A stretch of 64,000 nt of DNA from Myroides sp. N17-2 (lineage in GTDB: Bacteria; Bacteroidota; Bacteroidia; Flavobacteriales; Flavobacteriaceae): contig NZ_NSGJ01000013.1 of assembly GCF_002286775.1 (NCBI RefSeq), positions 1 to 64,000 of the forward strand, written 5' to 3'. The notes below the pieces were generated by a model, which made no database searches, was not told the DNA's origin, and worked only from the letters and a program-made list of their open reading frames with translations. This document shows, one piece after another, positions 16,725 to 24,841 of this stretch; within the stretch, counting starts at the first letter, position 1, and every line of letters begins with the position of its first letter. Made by a program: the position numbers and the translations under genes.

Positions 16725-17852
16725 TTAAGCGATATAAAACAAATCAGAGGCAATACCATCACTTAAGAACTTTCCTTTATCTGTAATCGTAAGAATGTTA
16801 TGCTCATTTCTCATCAAGTCATCTCCTATAAATCCAGCAGATAATTTGACTAAGTAATCGTGATATACTGTCCCGAACTCCTGCTCTACACGTGATAGAT
16901 CCACTCCCCAGATGGTGCGCAGTCCAGTCATAATATATTCATTATAGCGGTCTGTGACACTTAGCTTTTCTACCTCTAGAGGAAGTTTGTCCTCGGATAT
17001 ATCTTTGATATAAAGACTATTATTAGCGATATTCCAACTGCGGTATACACCATCGAAACTATGCGCCGAAGGGCCTATACCTAGATATTTTTTCCCAAGC
17101 CAATACGCTGAATTGTTCTTAGAGAAGTAACCAGGTTTAGCGAAGTTAGATAGCTCATAGTGGATATATCCATTAGCTTTCAAGGTTTCTATAAGCAACA
17201 TAAAGTGCTGATGTGCCACCTCTTCTTCAGGGCTAGGGATAACCCCTTTTTTTATCAATTTATTTAATGCCGTGCGCTCCTCTACAGTCAGCGCATAACA
17301 CGAGATATGTGGAATACCAAGGTCTAATACACGTTGTACATTGGATAACCAGCGCTCATTAGTCATATTCGGAATACCGTATATCAAGTCAATCGAAATG
17401 TTGTCAAACAGCGTAGTTGCTAACTCTAAACATTCGATAGCCTCAGTAGAGTTATGAGCCCTATTCATCATCTTCAAATCCTCTTCATAGAACGACTGAA
17501 TACCGATACTTAATCTATTTACTTTAGACTCGGCTAGTTTATATACAGTTGACTTATCCAAATCATCAGGATTGGCTTCTAACGTTATTTCAGGAGAATC
17601 GATGACCTCAAACAAGTTGTATACCGTTTGGATCAAATCATTAATTTCACTGACCTCTAATATACTAGGAGTACCACCACCGAAATAGATAGTCTCGATG
17701 ATCTCACCTGCTAATTTGTCCTTGCGCAAGTATAGCTCTCGTTTAATGCTGTCGAGCATATCTTCTTTCTTCTTTAAGGAAGTCGAGAAGTGAAAGTCAC
17801 AGTAGTGACACGCCTGCTTACAGAACGGAATATGTATATAGATACCTGCCAT
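16725..17852 (-). CDS. hemW: Radical SAM heme chaperone HemW
   Basis: 375 residues when started at the ATG 17852-17850, which shares one base with the ruvC stop (TAATG); a longer reading from 17897 would only add an unlikely basic tail. The radical SAM cluster motif is C11-x3-C15-x2-C18 (FCKQACHYCDF), followed by YFGGGTPS (about 56-63), EANPDD and LSIGIQSF, all typical of HemW rather than HemN; the HemN-specific N-terminal extension is absent. HemW inserts heme into proteins of the respiratory chain; old annotations call it oxygen-independent coproporphyrinogen oxidase. It is translated from the ruvC transcript. Confidence 0.92.
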   Translation of the reverse strand: MAGIYIHIPFCKQACHYCDFHFSTSLKKKEDMLDSIKRELYLRKDKLAGEIIETIYFGGGTPSILEVSEINDLIQTVYNLFEVIDSPEITLEANPDDLDKSTVYKLAESKVNRLSIGIQSFYEEDLKMMNRAHNSTEAIECLELATTLFDNISIDLIYGIPNMTNERWLSNVQRVLDLGIPHISCYALTVEERTALNKLIKKGVIPSPEEEVAHQHFMLLIETLKANGYIHYELSNFAKPGYFSKNNSAYWLGKKYLGIGPSAHSFDGVYRSWNIANNSLYIKDISEDKLPLEVEKLSVTDRYNEYIMTGLRTIWGVDLSRVEQEFGTVYHDYLVKLSAGFIGDDLMRNEHNILTITDKGKFLSDGIASDLFYIA

Positions 17853-18409
17853 TATTTCTTTACTCTTTCTTGATTTTGTTTGACGAATGCATCCCACCCG
17901 CTATAACTCTTGGTAGCCACTATTCTACCACTATTAAAGTAGTGACATACGGCAGCAGCTAACCCATCTGTACTATCTAGGTTCTTAGGAAGTTCTTTTA
18001 GGCCAGGGAGTAATTGTTGTAGCATCTTAGCCACCTGTTCTTTACTCGCATTACCACTACCAGTAATAGCCATCTTGATTTTCTTAGGCTCATACTCCGT
18101 CACAGGGATATCGCGAGATAGCGCAGCAGCCATAGCGACTCCTTGAGCACGTCCTAGTTTTAACATAGACTGTGGATTCTTACCTAAGAATGGAGCTTCG
18201 ATAGCAATCTCATCAGGGTGAAATGTCTCTATCAACTCTATGGTTCTATCAAATATCAACCTCAAACGAGTATAACGATCTTCATATTTAGCCAATAGCA
18301 ATTCATTTAGCTGAAGGAACTCCATCTTTTTATTGACCACCTTGATTACTCCGAACCCCATTACGGTTGTTCCTGGGTCTATACCTAATATGATTTTTTC
18401 TACTGTCAA
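17852..18409 (-). CDS. ruvC: Crossover junction endodeoxyribonuclease RuvC
   Basis: 185 residues, expected length. The RNase H-like catalytic acids are present: Asp11 in LGIDPGTTVMGFG, the Glu of IAIEAPFLGKNPQSMLKLGRAQGVAMAAA, and the C-terminal Asp in DSTDGLAAAVCHY. RuvC resolves Holliday junctions together with RuvAB, which are not in this window. The stop overlaps the hemW start by one base, so the two genes are co-translated. Divergent from the membrane protein at 18548, with a shared 138-base promoter region. Confidence 0.95.
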   Translation of the reverse strand: MTVEKIILGIDPGTTVMGFGVIKVVNKKMEFLQLNELLLAKYEDRYTRLRLIFDRTIELIETFHPDEIAIEAPFLGKNPQSMLKLGRAQGVAMAAALSRDIPVTEYEPKKIKMAITGSGNASKEQVAKMLQQLLPGLKELPKNLDSTDGLAAAVCHYFNSGRIVATKSYSGWDAFVKQNQERVKK

Positions 18410-18547
18410 ACTATGTGTAATTATATTTAATGCAAAGATGAAACGAATAATACATTACTCCAAAAACTGTTCAGTTTCGCATTCTGTGCCTTTACTTTTT
18501 TATGCTAAACACACTATCCCACTAAAATTATCGTTTACTTTGCATCG

Positions 18548-19495
18548 ATGAAGATACTATCAGACAAAATTAAGCAATATCTCGTACTTCTAATTAAAAT
18601 ATTGGTTGTAAGTGCTGCTTTTTATTATATCTATAACCAGCTGTCTAATGATGAGACACTAGACTTTCATATCCTAAGTGAGGTAATCTCTAAGCCAGAG
18701 AACTACCTAGCTATTTTTGCGCTGTTGTGTTTGACTTTTTCTAACCGCTTTGTCGAGATACTCAAGTGGCAAAATCTATCTTCTCTTATCAGGCCAGTTT
18801 CAGTAGGGCAGGCGACTAAGCAAGTATTAAGCGCATTAACACTAGGGATATTTACGCCTAATGGTATCGGTGAGTACGCAGGTAAAGCGCTTTATTTTGA
18901 TAAGAAAGATGCTCCTAGAGTTATCTTCCTGAATATGGTATGCAACGGAGTCCAAGTCATCTTTGCTATTGTATTTGGGTTAATCGGGTTATCTATTCTT
19001 AATCAATTTCACGAGATTATCTCTAACACTTATTTATATATTGTGTATGGCGTTATAGCAGTGGTACTTACCCTGTTGTTCACTGTACGCAACTTCGCTA
19101 TCAAGGGATATTCTATACAGACGATAATTAACTTGCTTAATGAAATACCAAAGAAGAAACACCGTAAGAATCTATTCTTAGCCTTACTTCGCTATGCTTC
19201 TTTCACCCATCAGTATGTGATTTTATACTATTTGTTGGGAGTAGAGATACCTTATTTTGAGTTGTTATGTGCAGTATCAGCTATTTATTTGATGGCATCT
19301 TCATTGCCTAACTTTCAGTTTTTAGAGTTCGCTGTCAAAGGGAGTATAGCTATGTTTATCTTCACTGCTTTAGGTGTTAATCAGTGGGCTGTAGCATTAG
19401 TAGCTACTTTAATATGGATACTAAATATCGTATTGCCAATCAGTATTGGAAGCTATTTTGTACTGACTTTTAAAGTAAAGAAAGAAGAACAATAA
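18548..19495 (+). CDS. Lysylphosphatidylglycerol synthase TM-region family protein (flippase-like)
   Basis: 315 residues and about eight membrane helices (for example 14-32, 54-72, 122-146, 157-178, 238-258 and 285-308). The NRFVEILKWQNLSSLI and TPNGIGEYAGKALYF segments correspond to the signature loops of the LPG_synthase_TM (AglD/MprF-N) family. Members flip lipids or lipid-linked sugars across the inner membrane, but there is no lysyl-transferase domain. A TTTACTTTG -7-like element ends about 6 bases before the ATG, so the leader is very short. The specific lipid is unknown. Confidence 0.72.
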   Translation: MKILSDKIKQYLVLLIKILVVSAAFYYIYNQLSNDETLDFHILSEVISKPENYLAIFALLCLTFSNRFVEILKWQNLSSLIRPVSVGQATKQVLSALTLGIFTPNGIGEYAGKALYFDKKDAPRVIFLNMVCNGVQVIFAIVFGLIGLSILNQFHEIISNTYLYIVYGVIAVVLTLLFTVRNFAIKGYSIQTIINLLNEIPKKKHRKNLFLALLRYASFTHQYVILYYLLGVEIPYFELLCAVSAIYLMASSLPNFQFLEFAVKGSIAMFIFTALGVNQWAVALVATLIWILNIVLPISIGSYFVLTFKVKKEEQ

Positions 19496-19716
19496 AAAGG
19501 TAAATAGGGAACAGGAAGCGGGGAACAAGGAAACAAGAAACAACAGTAGAGACACAATAGGTAACTACAGTCCACATCACCCTATGTCACGCAAGACAAG
19601 TACCTCAAAATATGTCATCCTGACAAAGGAAGGACCCCACTAGTATATCACATAATCCAATTACATCATGCCTGAAGGCAACAATTCCTAATTCTTAATT
19701 AGAGCGCAGCGACCGT
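19496..19716. other. Non-coding gap with a degraded dispersed-repeat-like stretch
   Basis: About 220 bases between convergent genes. GTCATCCTGACAAAGGAAGG (19613-19632) resembles the short intergenic repeats (TCATCCTGA..GAAGGA) seen in many flavobacterial genomes. The purine-rich stretch GGAACAGGAAGCGGGGAACA follows the first gene. No gene is visible. Confidence 0.4.
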
Positions 19717-20196
19717 CTACTGTTTATTCAGCTGTACAGGAACTACAAATTGGCTCTTTACAGGAACACCTCTTTTAAGCGCAGGATGAACTACTGAAAA
19801 GTCTTTACTCTGTTTAATCAAGAATTCATCAATAGCTTTAGTCATCCCTTGTAAGCTATCGGGTATTTCATAAAGTTGAAAGTCCACTTTAGCATCAGGC
19901 TGTACGGTTACTAATATTTTTAGTGTTTCTAGATTCTCAAAGTTACCAGTTATGGTATCTTGATTTAATCTTAGTTGTAGGTTTTGAGTAACATAATCGA
20001 AGAAACAATCTTTCTTTAGCTTTTCATCAGCGATAGTATCACACTGATCTACCGTAGGGTAAGTATCTACCTTTGACCAGTCTATCTTTTCTAACTCTTC
20101 TTGTAACAGAACCTCCTCGTCTAATCGTTGGCTAGCCTTAGATTGACAGCTTAAGATAAAGACAGATAGGAAGACAGACAAAAGCAATTTTTTCAT
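19717..20196 (-). CDS. Small lipoprotein, possibly with a degenerate TonB-C fold
   Basis: 159 residues with lipobox ILS-C17. Acidic N-terminal part with two Cys (DQCDTIADEKLKKDCFF, about residues 52-68), which could pair as a disulphide. The C-terminal part (LKILVTVQPDAKVDFQLYEIP, HPALKRGVPVKSQFVVPVQL) resembles the end of TonB C-terminal domains (strand, short helix, strand ending in a P-V motif). I do not recognise a named family. Divergently oriented to the DUF456 gene with only 47 bases between starts. Function unknown. Confidence 0.6.
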   Translation of the reverse strand: MKKLLLSVFLSVFILSCQSKASQRLDEEVLLQEELEKIDWSKVDTYPTVDQCDTIADEKLKKDCFFDYVTQNLQLRLNQDTITGNFENLETLKILVTVQPDAKVDFQLYEIPDSLQGMTKAIDEFLIKQSKDFSVVHPALKRGVPVKSQFVVPVQLNKQ

Positions 20197-20243
20197 AACT
20201 TAGATTATTGAATCTTGAATCATCAAAAATACGAAAAATACAG

Positions 20244-20753
20244 ATGGAATATATATTATTAATGCTCAGTATGCTTTTATTAATCGGAGGGCTAGTTGGG
20301 AGTGTTCTTCCAGCTTTACCAGGACTTCCAGTTAGCTGGCTAGGTATCTTATGTCTATATTTGACTAAAGGCGTAGAGATGAATCATCCTATCCTATGGG
20401 TGAGTTTTATCGTAATGATAGCCGTATCTATCTTAGATTATGTCATCCCATCCCAAGGAACTAAGAAGTTCGGAGGTAGTAAATATGGTGTATGGGGAAC
20501 TAATATTGGATTAGTAGTTGGTATTCTTGCCCCTATTCCGTTTGGTTTTTTAATAGGGCCTTTTGTAGGTGCATTAGTAGGAGAATTAATTTATAATAGC
20601 AGTGACCAGAAGAGAGCACTTAAAGCAGCGACTGGTTCACTAATAGGGTTCTTGGCTTCTACATTTATGAAAGTTATTGTGTCTTTTATGTTTATTGGAC
20701 TAGGACTTAAGATCGTTTGGGATAATAGCAGAGTATGGTTTTCATTTAATTAG
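20244..20753 (+). CDS. DUF456 domain-containing membrane protein
   Basis: 169 residues when started at ATG 20244 (MEYILLMLSMLLLIGGLVGSVLPALPGLPVSWLGILCLY); a TTG at 20208 would put a charged tail in front of the first helix and is rejected. The DUF456 signature is the PALPGLP turn, the central GGSKYGVWGTNIGLVVGIL glycine-rich helix and the PFGFLIGPFVGALVGEL helix. Four to five transmembrane segments. Function of the family is unknown; no neighbours suggest one. Confidence 0.82.
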   Translation: MEYILLMLSMLLLIGGLVGSVLPALPGLPVSWLGILCLYLTKGVEMNHPILWVSFIVMIAVSILDYVIPSQGTKKFGGSKYGVWGTNIGLVVGILAPIPFGFLIGPFVGALVGELIYNSSDQKRALKAATGSLIGFLASTFMKVIVSFMFIGLGLKIVWDNSRVWFSFN

Positions 20754-20774
20754 TAATTAATGCTTACGGCTTAT

Positions 20775-20811
20775 GAATACCTTGTCGCGGAATAGTCCGC
20801 GACGTGTATTC
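20775..20811. terminator. GC-rich hairpin between convergent genes
   Basis: Nested stem GAATAC / GTATTC enclosing GTCGCGGA-ATAG-TCCGCGAC, unusually GC-rich for this sequence. It closes the DUF456 gene and the small membrane protein gene from the opposite strand; there is no strong T-tract. Confidence 0.6.
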
Positions 20812-20820
20812 TACATTAAT

Positions 20821-21147
20821 TTAGTTCTCTATTTTTACTTTAAAAGAGCTACCAAACGAACTACTTACTGACGTTTTTATCTCTGAGTTAGTGATACGAA
20901 CTTTAAGTTCATCATTAAATCGCACGTTTACGTCATTAGCATATTCGCCAAAATTGTTGACACGTACATTCATACTTCCGTCTTCATTAAGTGGTACAAG
21001 CCCATAATTAACATTAGTAGAAGGGATGAAATTAGTAGCATTATTCGCTTGGGCAGGAGTGATGATAGATACATCTTTTAATACTAATACCACTAGACAA
21101 GTAGCGATAACAGTAAGTATAGCCTTAGTATACAAATCTATTTTCAT
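20821..21147 (-). CDS. Single-pass membrane or secreted protein, unknown function
   Basis: 108 residues from ATG at 21147 (MKIDLYTKAILTVIATCLVVLVLKDVSII). One hydrophobic segment (7-28), then a soluble part rich in Asn and Val with alternating strand pattern (SMNVRVNNFGEYANDVNVRFNDELKVRITNSEIKTS). It probably faces the periplasm. A longer reading from 21255 adds a second hydrophobic stretch but has no obvious start signal, so I shortened it. No family recognised. Confidence 0.55.
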   Translation of the reverse strand: MKIDLYTKAILTVIATCLVVLVLKDVSIITPAQANNATNFIPSTNVNYGLVPLNEDGSMNVRVNNFGEYANDVNVRFNDELKVRITNSEIKTSVSSSFGSSFKVKIEN

Positions 21148-21348
21148 AACAATGTATTTTAGAGTTAAGTCATTGTAAGTTATGAAATTATATTTATTAT
21201 TTGGATTTAAAACCAGAATAAGTGATAGACATATCAACGAAAAGTAATTATACAAAATAGCTAATGAAATAGCTATGAAGTAGAATTGCTTTATAGTATT
21301 TGGCTAACGCTGATTCTGGGTTTGATTGACGTAGTTTTTAAATCATTG

Positions 21349-22221
21349 CTAGTTACTACTTAGTAATGGTTTCTCTCTAAATGTAATACCTATTCCTATT
21401 AAGATAATCACCCCGCCAATGATCATTTGCATCGTGATTTGTTCATCTAAGAATACCCAAGCCAAAATAGCTGCTAGTAATGCTTGACTCAATAAACTTA
21501 GTGATACACGTGTTGCACGCATATGCTGAGTAGAATAGCTAATCAGTAACCAAGCTAATAATTGACAGATAATACCTTGTATGATTAGAGTTGTCCATCC
21601 TGCAGTAGACCAACCTGTAAAGGCTGAACCCGCAATCAGATTCACTACTCCTAAGAAAATAGAAGATACTAGTAAACTATATGTCATAAAGGGAATTACT
21701 CCTACTGTAGAGAGTACTTTCTTGCTCATTAGGATATAACAAGCATACAGTATCCCTGATAATAATCCAAAGGCAAAAGGCAAATCAAAAGAAAAGTCTA
21801 AAAACACATCTACCCCAATTAAAACTACCATCCCTACAATAGCGAATACTGTTCCTATCCAAAAGTTAGAAGTAGGCTTAGTACTTAAGAATAAATAACT
21901 CCCGACGCCCACCCATACTGGTGCTAGATTAGTTAGTAAAGTAGCTTGAGTAGCAGACGACCCCTGTATAGCATAGTTCCAAACAGCGATATCTGACCCA
22001 AAGAATATACCACATAGGACGATAAGAAGCATCGTCTTGTTATCATAAAGTTTTAATTGTTTCGTGAATATCGCATAAGGGACAACAAATACTGCTGCTA
22101 TGGCCATTCTATAAAATGCTGATATCAAACTGGGTGTTAGATTTAACTTCACTATAACTGGAAAGATAGATATACAGATGATTCCTATAAATAAGGCTAT
22201 ACGAGGTTTGTTTCCCATCAT
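21349..22221 (-). CDS. DMT superfamily (EamA) transporter
   Basis: 290 residues and ten hydrophobic helices in two EamA repeats. Repeat 1 has ISAFYRMAIAAVFVVPYAI, SDIAVWNYAIQGSSATQATLLTNLAPVWVGVGSYLFL and GMVVLIGVDVFL; repeat 2 has LSGILYACYILMSKK, TLIIQGIICQLLAWLLISYSTQHM and SLLSQALLAAILAWVFLDEQITMQMIIGGVIILIGI. This is the usual pattern of small-metabolite exporters (amino acids, nucleosides or similar). The substrate cannot be inferred. Monocistronic, reading away from a 1.1-kb non-coding region. Confidence 0.9.
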   Translation of the reverse strand: MMGNKPRIALFIGIICISIFPVIVKLNLTPSLISAFYRMAIAAVFVVPYAIFTKQLKLYDNKTMLLIVLCGIFFGSDIAVWNYAIQGSSATQATLLTNLAPVWVGVGSYLFLSTKPTSNFWIGTVFAIVGMVVLIGVDVFLDFSFDLPFAFGLLSGILYACYILMSKKVLSTVGVIPFMTYSLLVSSIFLGVVNLIAGSAFTGWSTAGWTTLIIQGIICQLLAWLLISYSTQHMRATRVSLSLLSQALLAAILAWVFLDEQITMQMIIGGVIILIGIGITFREKPLLSSN

Positions 22222-22616
22222 TTTTACTCTTGATTTTTGTATGAATCACAAAGTAACACTTTTTATAGCTAATAGATATTTAGTTTCGCGAGATAGATTA
22301 GTAGTTTACTTCTTCTTAATAGAATTTGTTAATAGGATATTTTAGTTTTTAGCACTTATTTTCCTTTAAACTCCTCTTTTTTATTTTTCACTTTTTTTGT
22401 TTAACTCCTTAATCTTACCCCTAAAAATTAAAATTAGCACCTGTAATTATTGTTTTTTTAACTGGAGAGCTTCACATTGAGGCTAATATAGATAGAGAAA
22501 GTAATTTTTTTTGATTTTTTTAATTTCTGTTTCAGTGTATGTTGTTGGTATATAGTGTGTTATTTATTAAAGCGTAAATTCATCTTCTATCTTGAATACC
22601 CTTTGAAGTCAATGAA

Positions 22617-22705
22617 CTAGGAGGTTGATAGCGGATCCTAGGACACTTATAGGAGTATAGTAGGACTATAATAGGGTAGAAAGGCTTTTTGCCCAAGTAT
22701 AGTCC
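22617..22705. ncRNA. Candidate structured RNA or terminator cluster
   Basis: Inverted repeats CTAGGA/TCCTAG (22617-22641) and GGACTATA/TATAGTCC (22663-22705), the latter with a nested GGG...CCC stem, followed by a T-rich tail CCCTTTATTCTTTG. The density of stems in an otherwise AT-rich spacer suggests structured RNA. No family recognised. Confidence 0.3.
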
Positions 22706-23003
22706 CTTTATTCTTTGTTTAATCTTCTTTAATGAGGCCGTTATTTTATTTAGAGATTTTAATATGACGGAATAGTGCTTTTTCTATAGAGAGGAGATGG
22801 AGTTTTTATAAGGTGTTTTTCTTGGAATGAATTAATAATGATTAGAAGATCAATATAGAGACAATGTGTATTAAAATGAGTAAATAGTTGTTATTGTGTG
22901 TGTTAAGTTGGTTGTTTTTTTTTTAAAATGTAATTTCAGTACATTTGTTAAATAGATTGTTTTTAATTAGTGTATTTTGTTAAAAAATCATTTAAAAAAT
23001 ACT

Positions 23004-23244
23004 TATATTCGTTATAGAAAAAGAAAATAAAAAGATTGCTATGAAAAAGTTGGTCCTCTATGAGAGGATAAAATGGAATTCTAGGGATTGGATAAATCTA
23101 CTTGGAATTTGGACTTAGTTATAGTTTAGAAAGTGAAGAGATAAAACTAATCTCTATACGGATACTATTTATTTAGTAAGTGTAAGTGATAAGACGTATA
23201 CTAAATAATAGGATATGGCCAGAAGAATTCTTCTGGCTTTTTTT
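23004..23244 (+). ncRNA. Candidate small RNA between an orphan promoter and terminator
   Basis: TATATTCG at 23004-23011 is one base from the -7 consensus, with a TTG at 22977-22979 (spacer 24, slightly long). The transcript would end at a perfect 20-base palindrome GCCAGAAGAATTCTTCTGGC (23218-23237) with a T-tract. Inside is a small TCCTC...GAGGA hairpin (23055-23069). The only ORF is 25 codons. No known family. Confidence 0.35.
23218..23244 (+). terminator. Orphan terminator
   Basis: Perfect 10/10 palindrome GCCAGAAGAA-TTCTTCTGGC followed by TTTTTTT. It has no protein gene in front of it. Confidence 0.75.
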
Positions 23245-23309
23245 GTATATTGTGTTGTGAATTAAGTTGTTAAAATAGAAAGTAAAAAGAACGTTGATGT
23301 TTAATATAG

Positions 23310-23531
23310 TTGATTAAAAGTGTAGTGAGAAAAGCAGATTTAAATCAAATCAATCCTGACCGGACAAATATGAGTAGCTATAGAGATGCGTATGATCGAA
23401 TGAGAATAGGCACGTTTATGAAGGAAGGACAGCCCATTTATTGGGGATTACAGAGTTATAGTTTCGGTTGTCCTGAGGTGTTCACACTTGATGGGGATGT
23501 TATTGAAATAGGGTGTGTTAATAACCATTAA
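23310..23531 (+). CDS. Short hypothetical protein, possibly a gene remnant
   Basis: Up to 73 residues from a TTG directly after an in-frame stop; the first ATG (23370) leaves 53 residues. Aromatic-rich C-terminal part with two cysteines (PIYWGLQSYSFGCPEVFTLDG, then EIGCVNNH). No family recognised and no convincing start. It is just 14 bases before the TonB-domain gene, so it may be the remains of a longer secreted protein. Low confidence. Confidence 0.3.
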   Translation: MIKSVVRKADLNQINPDRTNMSSYRDAYDRMRIGTFMKEGQPIYWGLQSYSFGCPEVFTLDGDVIEIGCVNNH

Positions 23532-23545
23532 AATTTGAGGTACTA

Positions 23546-24316
23546 ATGAGAGATAAATTGGGAGTAATACTAGTCAGCTTAGCGGTAGTGCTATGTACAA
23601 GTATTGGATATGGTCAAGAAATGAAAGTATCGGAAAGAACCCTTCCGGTAGATCAAGATCAAAATCGAGATCCAAATGAAGTGTATTTAGCTGTACAGAT
23701 TAAGGCAGAGCCTTATGGGGGTATGGCTGCATTAAATCGAGAGTTTAAAGCCCGATTTAATATACCTGAGGTTACGATAAAGGATGGGGCTATTATGAGG
23801 TTTCAGATAATTATACGGTTTATAATAGAGAAAGATGGTAGTCTGTCTGATATTATGACTCTACGCGATCCAGGGTCAGGACTAGGTGAGGAGGCTGTAC
23901 GTGTGCTGAGTGAGATAACGAAGTGGAAGCCCGCTATGCAAAACAATAAAAATGTGAGAAGTCAGTTTACGTTACCTATTACCATAGGTAAGAGTGATAT
24001 TAATATAGAGTCAAAAGCACAATGGGGTGATAAAGCTTATCTAAATACAGCTGTCCCAATTATGGGTGAGTACTTTTATGTAGAACGACTTAGAGAAGAG
24101 TATAAAAAAATTAGGTATCATAAGTTTGAGGATAAGGTGAATATGTATTTGTCTATAAATGAAGAAGGAGAGGTAGTAGGTGTAGAGGCTTTAAATGCTG
24201 AAGGAATGATAGATAGTAGCCCTGAGTTACTTGAATTAGTTAGATCTTTAGGCAAATGGTTACCTGCTCGTATAAATAAGGAATCTATTAAGGATGTTGT
24301 AGCTATAGGGTTATAA
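23546..24316 (+). CDS. Secreted TonB-C-domain protein, two TonB-like repeats
   Basis: 256 residues with a signal peptide (MRDKLGVILVSLAVVLCTSIGYGQ). Residues about 55-150 follow the TonB C-terminal fold: PYGGMAALNREFKARFNIPE, FIIEKDGSLSDIMTLRDPGSGLGEEAVRVL, KWKPAMQNNKNVRSQFTLPITIG. Residues about 160-256 look like a second, weaker copy (VNMYLSINEEGEVVGVEALNAEGMID, KWLPARINKESIKDVVAI). There is no TM anchor apart from the signal peptide. Paralogue of the TonB part of the M56 protein and of the gene at 24339, which follows after 22 bases. Role unknown; perhaps a soluble partner of TonB-dependent receptors. Confidence 0.7.
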   Translation: MRDKLGVILVSLAVVLCTSIGYGQEMKVSERTLPVDQDQNRDPNEVYLAVQIKAEPYGGMAALNREFKARFNIPEVTIKDGAIMRFQIIIRFIIEKDGSLSDIMTLRDPGSGLGEEAVRVLSEITKWKPAMQNNKNVRSQFTLPITIGKSDINIESKAQWGDKAYLNTAVPIMGEYFYVERLREEYKKIRYHKFEDKVNMYLSINEEGEVVGVEALNAEGMIDSSPELLELVRSLGKWLPARINKESIKDVVAIGL

Positions 24317-24338
24317 AATATATGTTAGTGGTTAAGAT

Positions 24339-24752
24339 ATGAGAAAGAGTCTACGGTGGATGTTTACAATGCTATTTGTGTTAGTTATAGGGCAGTTGTA
24401 CGGGCAAGAACAGGAGAAAGAAAAACCTGCTAATGTTTATAGCGAAGGTGCTACTGCGGTGCGTTCTCGTATCAGCACTGTTCAGTTTTCTCGTAACTTC
24501 ACGAAGTTATTTAATGAGAAGTTTCCTGATCGTATAGTGCCACACGAGCGTTGTATAGTATTCTACTTTGTTATAGATGCTGATGGGACGGCTTCACATA
24601 TAGAAGTTATACGTAGTGACTTTAATGAGGAGTATAATGTGCACTTTCTTCAGTTTATTGATAAGGTGACGATGAACGCTTGGGTTCCTGCTTCTTTTAA
24701 GGGGCAAAAGGTACAGAAGGATTATACGTTGAAAGTGAGGGTAGGTGAATGA
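24339..24752 (+). CDS. Secreted TonB-C-domain protein, single domain
   Basis: 137 residues with a signal peptide (MRKSLRWMFTMLFVLVIGQLYGQ). The mature part SRISTVQFSRNFTKLFNEKFPDRI is closely similar to the gene at 13878 (SRIATNQLSINFSKHFTQAFPEK), then FYFVIDADGTASHIEVIRSDFNEEYN and AWVPASFKGQKVQKDYTLKVRV, a TonB C-terminal-like fold. Probably in the same operon as the two-repeat gene upstream. Function unknown. Confidence 0.7.
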   Translation: MRKSLRWMFTMLFVLVIGQLYGQEQEKEKPANVYSEGATAVRSRISTVQFSRNFTKLFNEKFPDRIVPHERCIVFYFVIDADGTASHIEVIRSDFNEEYNVHFLQFIDKVTMNAWVPASFKGQKVQKDYTLKVRVGE

Positions 24753-24773
24753 CAGGTTGTTGTTAGATATAAA

Positions 24774-24799
24774 AAAACGAGACTGTAAGGTCTCGTTTT
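24774..24799. terminator. Bidirectional terminator
   Basis: Perfect stem AAAACGAGAC / GTCTCGTTTT with loop TGTAAG between convergent genes. Confidence 0.9.
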
Positions 24800-24841
24800 T
24801 GCTTATATGTTTTTATAAGTTAGGCTTGTATTCTAAATTAA

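Larger units (their letters stand above)
22222..23309. other. 1.1-kb AT-rich intergenic region with structured elements
   Basis: No supportable protein gene. Contains two hairpin clusters: 22615-22705 (CTAGGA...TCCTAG at 22617-22641 and GGACTATA...TATAGTCC at 22663-22705) and a promoter-like/terminator-bounded segment at 23004-23244. The rest is AT-rich with no clear signals. A 25-codon ORF at 23041 lies inside the second segment and is probably not translated. Confidence 0.45.

Noticed and set aside
17852..17897. Upstream start for hemW
   Set aside because: The extra 15 residues overlap ruvC coding sequence; the TAATG start gives the conserved MAGIYIHIPFC beginning.
23041..23118. 25-codon ORF starting ATGAAAAAG
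   Set aside because: Too short, contains a hairpin, and no similarity to a known leader peptide; more likely part of a non-coding transcript.
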